A stretch of DNA of 64,000 nucleotides from Gamsiella multidivaricata (lineage: Eukaryota > Mortierellomycota > Mortierellomycetes > Mortierellales > Mortierellaceae). The notes beneath the pieces are model-generated. The model saw only the letters and a list, made by a program, of their open reading frames with translations, was not told the DNA's origin and searched no databases. Positions 60,498 through 64,000 of this stretch are shown piece after piece (position 1 is the stretch's first letter; every line of letters begins with the position of its first letter). Position numbers and translations under genes: made by a program. Where the stretch lies: the NCBI RefSeq assembly GCF_025024155.1, contig NW_026251744.1, forward strand, positions 186,001-250,000, written 5' to 3'.

Positions 60498-61218
60498 ATT
60501 CGCCGACCCCCGCCTGTCATGTGTAGACGTGTGGTTATTCGTCGACCCCTCTGCTATTTGCCAGCCCTTACTTCCTTAGTTCCATGCAAAAGTTATATGT
60601 CGTCCTATCGATTCGTCATACCCCTTCTTGTCTGTTTGTCGCCCCGCCAACTAGCCATATGGATCACTGCCTGCTTACCACCTTATCAACTTGACATATT
60701 GTTCTGGCTTTCTTTTTTCATCTTACGAATGAACAAAGCCCCACATTGATCCTACATTGACTCCATATTGATCTCCTATATACCAGCTAGAGCTAGGATC
60801 TTGTGCGCGCGAGGTCTTCCTTTTTATTTTTGATCTTATTGAAGTCTTTAATATGTCGAGGTAGTCCTCGGCTTTTTACGTTTACTGGGCTGCTCCATAC
60901 TACCCTTGAGTCGCTTTTCCTTGGCTCTTCCCTTTGTAATTGCAAATAGACCCATTTTTCATTAATGGCTTTGTTCAACATCTTCAGCGCCGCCATGCAC
61001 ATCCCCGGATCATCTAATGACTGTCTCGCTGAGTGTTTGGCTTCACCCATGATTTCGCCATAGAATCTGGTCTTGGGTAGCTTAGCCGCGCTCGGTCGCA
61101 CTTCCCTTGTTGCATTGAATAGATAGAGATCCATATGGCTAGTTGACGGGGCGATAAATAGCAGAGGGATCGACGAATAACCCACGCGTCTACACATGAC
61201 AGGCGGGGGTCGGCGAAT
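60498..61218. mobile_element. Inverted-repeat structure, possible transposon remnant
   Basis: About 65 bases at 60498-60562 recur in reverse at about 61156-61218 with only a few changes (both outer ends read ATTCGCCGACCCCCGCCTGT). A second block (60640-60665, CCAACTAGCCATATGGATC) is repeated in reverse at 61128-61155. The left arm has about 80 extra bases between the two blocks. The right copy continues into an open frame (61134-60793). It could be a terminal-inverted-repeat element or an inverted duplication of a gene's 5' end. No clear target-site duplication. Confidence 0.6.
60793..61134 (-). pseudogene. 113-codon fragment of an expanded fungal gene family
   Basis: A frame from ATG 61134 (MDLYLFNATREVRPSAAKLP) through KTRFYGEIMGEAKHSARQSL and MCMAALKMLNKAINEKW to a basic end (KKEDLARTRS). 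It lies inside the inverted-repeat structure. The YGEIMG motif followed by a helical stretch and a Lys/Asn-Glu pair resembles the FGEVTG...GKSVLDEG region of the gene ending at 13738, so both may come from one multi-copy family. Probably a fragment; function unknown. Confidence 0.4.
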
Positions 61219-61278
61219 AGATATTTTGAAAAAAAAAAAAAAAAAAAAAAAAACACTTAAAGACCAAACGAAGGTCGT

Positions 61279-61283
61279 AAAAA
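61279..61283 (-). terminator. RNA polymerase III terminator
   Basis: Five T residues on the minus strand one base after the tRNA-Glu 3' end. Confidence 0.75.
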
Positions 61284-61284
61284 G

Positions 61285-61356
61285 TTCCCAATCCGGGGTT
61301 CGAACCCGGGCCGCCTCGGTGAAAGCGAGGAATCCTGACCACTGGACCAATTAGGA
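61285..61356 (-). tRNA. tRNA-Glu (anticodon UUC)
   Basis: A 72-base cloverleaf with no intron. The acceptor stem TCCTAAT pairs with ATTGGGA (one G-U). The D arm has CCAGTGGTCA, the anticodon stem is CCTCG/CGAGG with loop CTTTCAC (anticodon TTC), and the T arm is CCGGG TTCGAAC CCCGG. A and B boxes are intact and a T5 terminator follows. Decodes GAA/GAG. It sits between an inverted-repeat structure (downstream) and a SINE-like insertion (upstream). Confidence 0.96.
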
Positions 61357-61444
61357 TTTTATCCTCTAATGTCTCTGCTATGTGATCTTTAAGTATCTTT
61401 TTTAATAATATGCGTAAGTTCTCTAAGCGCAAAGACCCCTTAAT

Positions 61445-61776
61445 AAATATTCTATAACTGCATTCCGTGCTCTCAAGAAATTAAGACCATCTCCCAGATG
61501 TACAGGTTACAATTGGAGAGATGGTCTTGGCAGATTAGCAGGTGAGGAGCCTGCCAGCTAGCCGAGCGGATCGCAGGAGAAAGACCTCGGGACGCTTAGG
61601 GAGGTTACAGTGAAGTTGTTGGAGATGGTGCGACTGCCACACTAGAAGATTTAGGGCCAGATAGACACAAGTCTCAGAGACTATTCACTAGGAAACCAGC
61701 ACTGATTGTTCTCTCTCGGAGGCCATGTTGAATAAAAAAAAAAAAAAAAAAAAAAAAAATATTCTATAACTGCATT
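61445..61776 (+). mobile_element. SINE-like retro-insertion with poly(A) tail and target-site duplication
   Basis: A body of about 290 bases (61465-61756) ends in AATA plus 26 A residues (61734-61759) and is flanked by a perfect 20-bp direct repeat, AAATATTCTATAACTGCATT (61445-61464 and 61757-61776). Poly(A) plus long target duplication is the mark of LINE-machinery retrotransposition. The head carries an 11-bp perfect hairpin (61483-61493 with 61518-61528). TAGCCGAGCGG at 61559-61569 resembles a Ser/Leu-tRNA A box; a weak GGTTACAG (61603) stands where a B box might be. No long open frame. SINE is the best fit; a retrocopy of another small RNA is possible. Confidence 0.8.
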
Positions 61777-64000
61777 GTTCGAGAGAGAAATTGTTCTGTA
61801 ATTGCATATTACATAGGCGAACAGTCTTTTACTGCACGACCGCCACTTTTGTACTCACTCCGCCCACCCTTCCTGTATCCCTTTTGTCCTGATTCTGCTT
61901 TCCTTCTTTGTCGCCCCTTGCTGACGATGACTACCCCGATGCCCTTGTTTGTACTGGTAAGCGCTGCATCTCTTTCTATTATTTTGAAGAACATCAGCGA
62001 GAAAGATATGTGGGATTACGCTTTCACACTAAGAAAGTACGTATTTAACCTAATTATGGTATAAGTGGTATAAGTATGGCATTGACTCTGGTAAATATAC
62101 GACACACGCTTCGCGATCTCCTCCTCCTCATCCATTTTCTCGCTCTATCCACCATCGCGTTCGCGCCGATCAATAAGTGCAAAGAGACTTTTCGACGTGT
62201 TCGTAGACACAAATAACACATTATCACATTATCACATTATCGCATTATCAAGATCTTTGTAACAAACTCGGTTCCTTCTGGTGTGGATCAGGTATCCACT
62301 TGATATGGTAGATTTGGTTCGTGCTTTAGTTGTTTCTTTGCCCAATTAACTGTCCCATCCGTACCGAGGCCCGTTTATGTTAAGTGTAACGCCTGATTGA
62401 CCCGTACTCTCCGCTGCCACTGTGTTCTCTCCAGTTCAGGCGTATCGCCGAGATTGTTACAGAAGGAATAATATATATTTCTATATAAATATACCAGTTT
62501 TGCAACAAGCTCTTGAAGGATTCATCTGGCCTCCCCAGGGTTCCAGGAAAGCCTCGAGTCAAAGAGAGGATGAGTATGTTAACCCGCATCCGGTCAGCCC
62601 CTATTAATTTCTGAAGCGGTTCTACCATTCAGGGCATATCTGTTAAAAAAAAAAAAAAATGTTGCGAATCGAACCTAACACAATGATGGAAGAGAAGCAG
62701 CAAGTTTCGTGAGATAGGCTCTTGGCGCGTCAGTCATCTTTTGATGAAGATGGATATTCTTTGTAGTCAAGTAGAAATGACAGTGAATCTCAATCCATAT
62801 CCAACAACAATCATCATAAAATAAAAGTTGTGACGCCTACCTCTTATTTGTTCTCTTGTTATTCCATGCAATAAGGCTCGGGGAATAAAAAAGTATCTCA
62901 CAAGCACCGTGCTGCTGCCAATTTACGCTGCATGTATGCGGACATGCACATCACAAACAGCGTGGGGTGAAGTAAACAGGGTCGTGGATTCGGTTACAGT
63001 GTTCTGAATCGCGGCATGAACGGACCAATTGGTTTGGTGGAGAGATTGGCACACACCAGCCGCGTGCGTGCCTCAGCACCCTGTACTTTGCTGCTTTTCT
63101 TAGACTGGGTTCATTCGTTGATTTTGAGCAAGGGATTATTTGTTTTTTGTTGTTTACAAGCAAGCTTTATACCTCTCGATATCGCGCATTCCTACATGTC
63201 CACAATTTCATCCGGTCATTCAATCTTTGGGTCTCGCAGCCGCCTATGCTCCTGCTTCTCTGGAACGATTTTGCATTTGAACAGCGGGCTTTGACTTTAA
63301 TCTGTGTATGTCTGCATACATCTGAGATGGAGGGCAGATTTTTGGGTTTCTTCCAGCCGCAAAGCGCTTTAAGTCTTGACATGACCTTTCAAGGTACAAA
63401 CCCGTCATCTATCCTTTGAAGGATGTCCTTTTAGACCTCTGATTCGCCTTGTTAGCATTATTGTTCAGCTTGAGTTTGTTTTCTGTTGATTGCATAAAGG
63501 AGTTCATTGTCAAGCGCAGGAGACGCTGCACTTTTCGTTTATGAATAATGAATATGGTTTGTGTAGAAGAATTTTTTCTTCTCGGGTGTTGTTTGTTCTT
63601 CCCTCCTGGCGTGATTGCGCGCGCTCTTTCGCTCTTATTTCGAGTTCGCCTCCGACGTAGCCTCCTAGTCATAAAGAATTCGTTGCGCCTATGCTCTGCG
63701 GGGAGACAAGAGGCAGGAGAGAGGAGGGAGCTGTGGTGTATTCGATATCTGCTGCTTTTATTTCTGGACGAGATATGGACCCTCTCTCCAACGACTTGCT
63801 CGATTACATTGTAAGGAACACATATCTATATGTCTAGACGTATGCGTTGCAGGATGAAGAGAATCGCCACCCCTACACCTTCTCGTCCTCAATAGGCTGA
63901 TTGTATCGAATCGAAATACAGAATACAGAGATACAGTTTGGCTCTCGATACAGATGCTGTGGGTCAGACATATTGAGCCACAAAGCGCGGACAATCATGT
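61777..64000. other. Intergenic, no convincing gene
   Basis: About 2.2 kb without a frame that shows domain or splice support. An 8-9-bp repeat (CACATTAT) occurs four times at 62215-62250, and an A-run lies at 62645-62659. Confidence 0.55.
62215..62250. repeat. Short tandem repeat CACATTAT, four copies
   Basis: Four copies of a 9-bp unit (one with CGCATTAT) in intergenic DNA. Confidence 0.8.

Noticed and set aside
1..64000. CRISPR array, rRNA genes, bacterial operons, viral insert
   Set aside because: No regularly spaced short repeats, no rRNA core sequences, no ribosome-binding-site-led gene strings and no viral protein motifs were seen; all clear genes are intron-bearing eukaryotic genes.

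Overview
The window looks like nuclear DNA of an early-diverging (Mucoromycota-type) fungus, most likely a Mortierella-like species. This is inferred from gene content and style. Genes carry many short GT-AG introns with clean phases. They encode fungal proteins (SPX phosphate transporter, Neo1-type flippase, GH3 glucosidase, APC1) next to proteins lost from most yeasts and moulds (Integrator INTS3, a DYNLT2B-like Tctex1 light chain). Intergenic DNA is full of poly(A/T) and some poly(G/C) tracts and CT/GA microsatellites. I found no bacterial, organellar, viral or CRISPR features.

Layout. 0-1.4 kb: 3' part of a multi-pass membrane protein gene. 5.0-6.7 kb (-): ornithine decarboxylase, with a decayed, truncated second copy at 8.9-9.5 kb. 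10.2-13.7 kb (+): a repeat-containing region and a multi-exon gene of unknown function. 14.5-17.6 kb (-): SPX-domain low-affinity phosphate transporter. 18.3-19.8 kb (+): a disordered Ser/Asp-rich protein. 20.4-22.2 kb (-): dual-specificity phosphatase, divergent from 22.9-24.0 kb (+): Tctex1/DYNLT2B-like light chain. 24-31.9 kb: about 8 kb with almost no coding signal. 31.95 kb (+): an 81-residue protein. 33.7-34.9 kb (-): unidentified five- or six-exon gene. 35.4-40.3 kb (-): Neo1/ATP9-class P4-ATPase. 40.7-47.3 kb (-): APC1, divergent from INTS3 (47.55-52.8 kb, +) over a 255-bp shared promoter. 53.3-55.6 kb (+): two-LIM-domain protein. 55.7-59.0 kb (-): GH3 beta-glucosidase. 59.3-60.1 kb (-): four-helix membrane protein. 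60.5-61.8 kb: tRNA-Glu(UUC) between a ~720-bp inverted-repeat structure and a ~290-bp SINE-like insertion with a poly(A) tail and a 20-bp target-site duplication. 61.8-64 kb: no convincing gene.

How the genes relate. This is a normal eukaryotic gene neighbourhood, not a pathway cluster. It covers polyamine synthesis, phosphate uptake, membrane lipid asymmetry, cell-cycle ubiquitination (APC1), snRNA/transcription processing or DNA repair (INTS3) and cell-wall or plant glucan breakdown (GH3). Most exon models were checked by reading-frame continuity across every junction. Where they could not be closed (5' part of the Neo1 gene, the 10-14 kb gene, the 33.7 kb gene) this is stated. The most novel material is at the accessory sites: the tRNA-flanking insertions, the exon-like repeat array at 10.4-11.1 kb and the expanded-family gene next to it, the decarboxylase pseudogene, and an unusually short (38 nt) intron in APC1.
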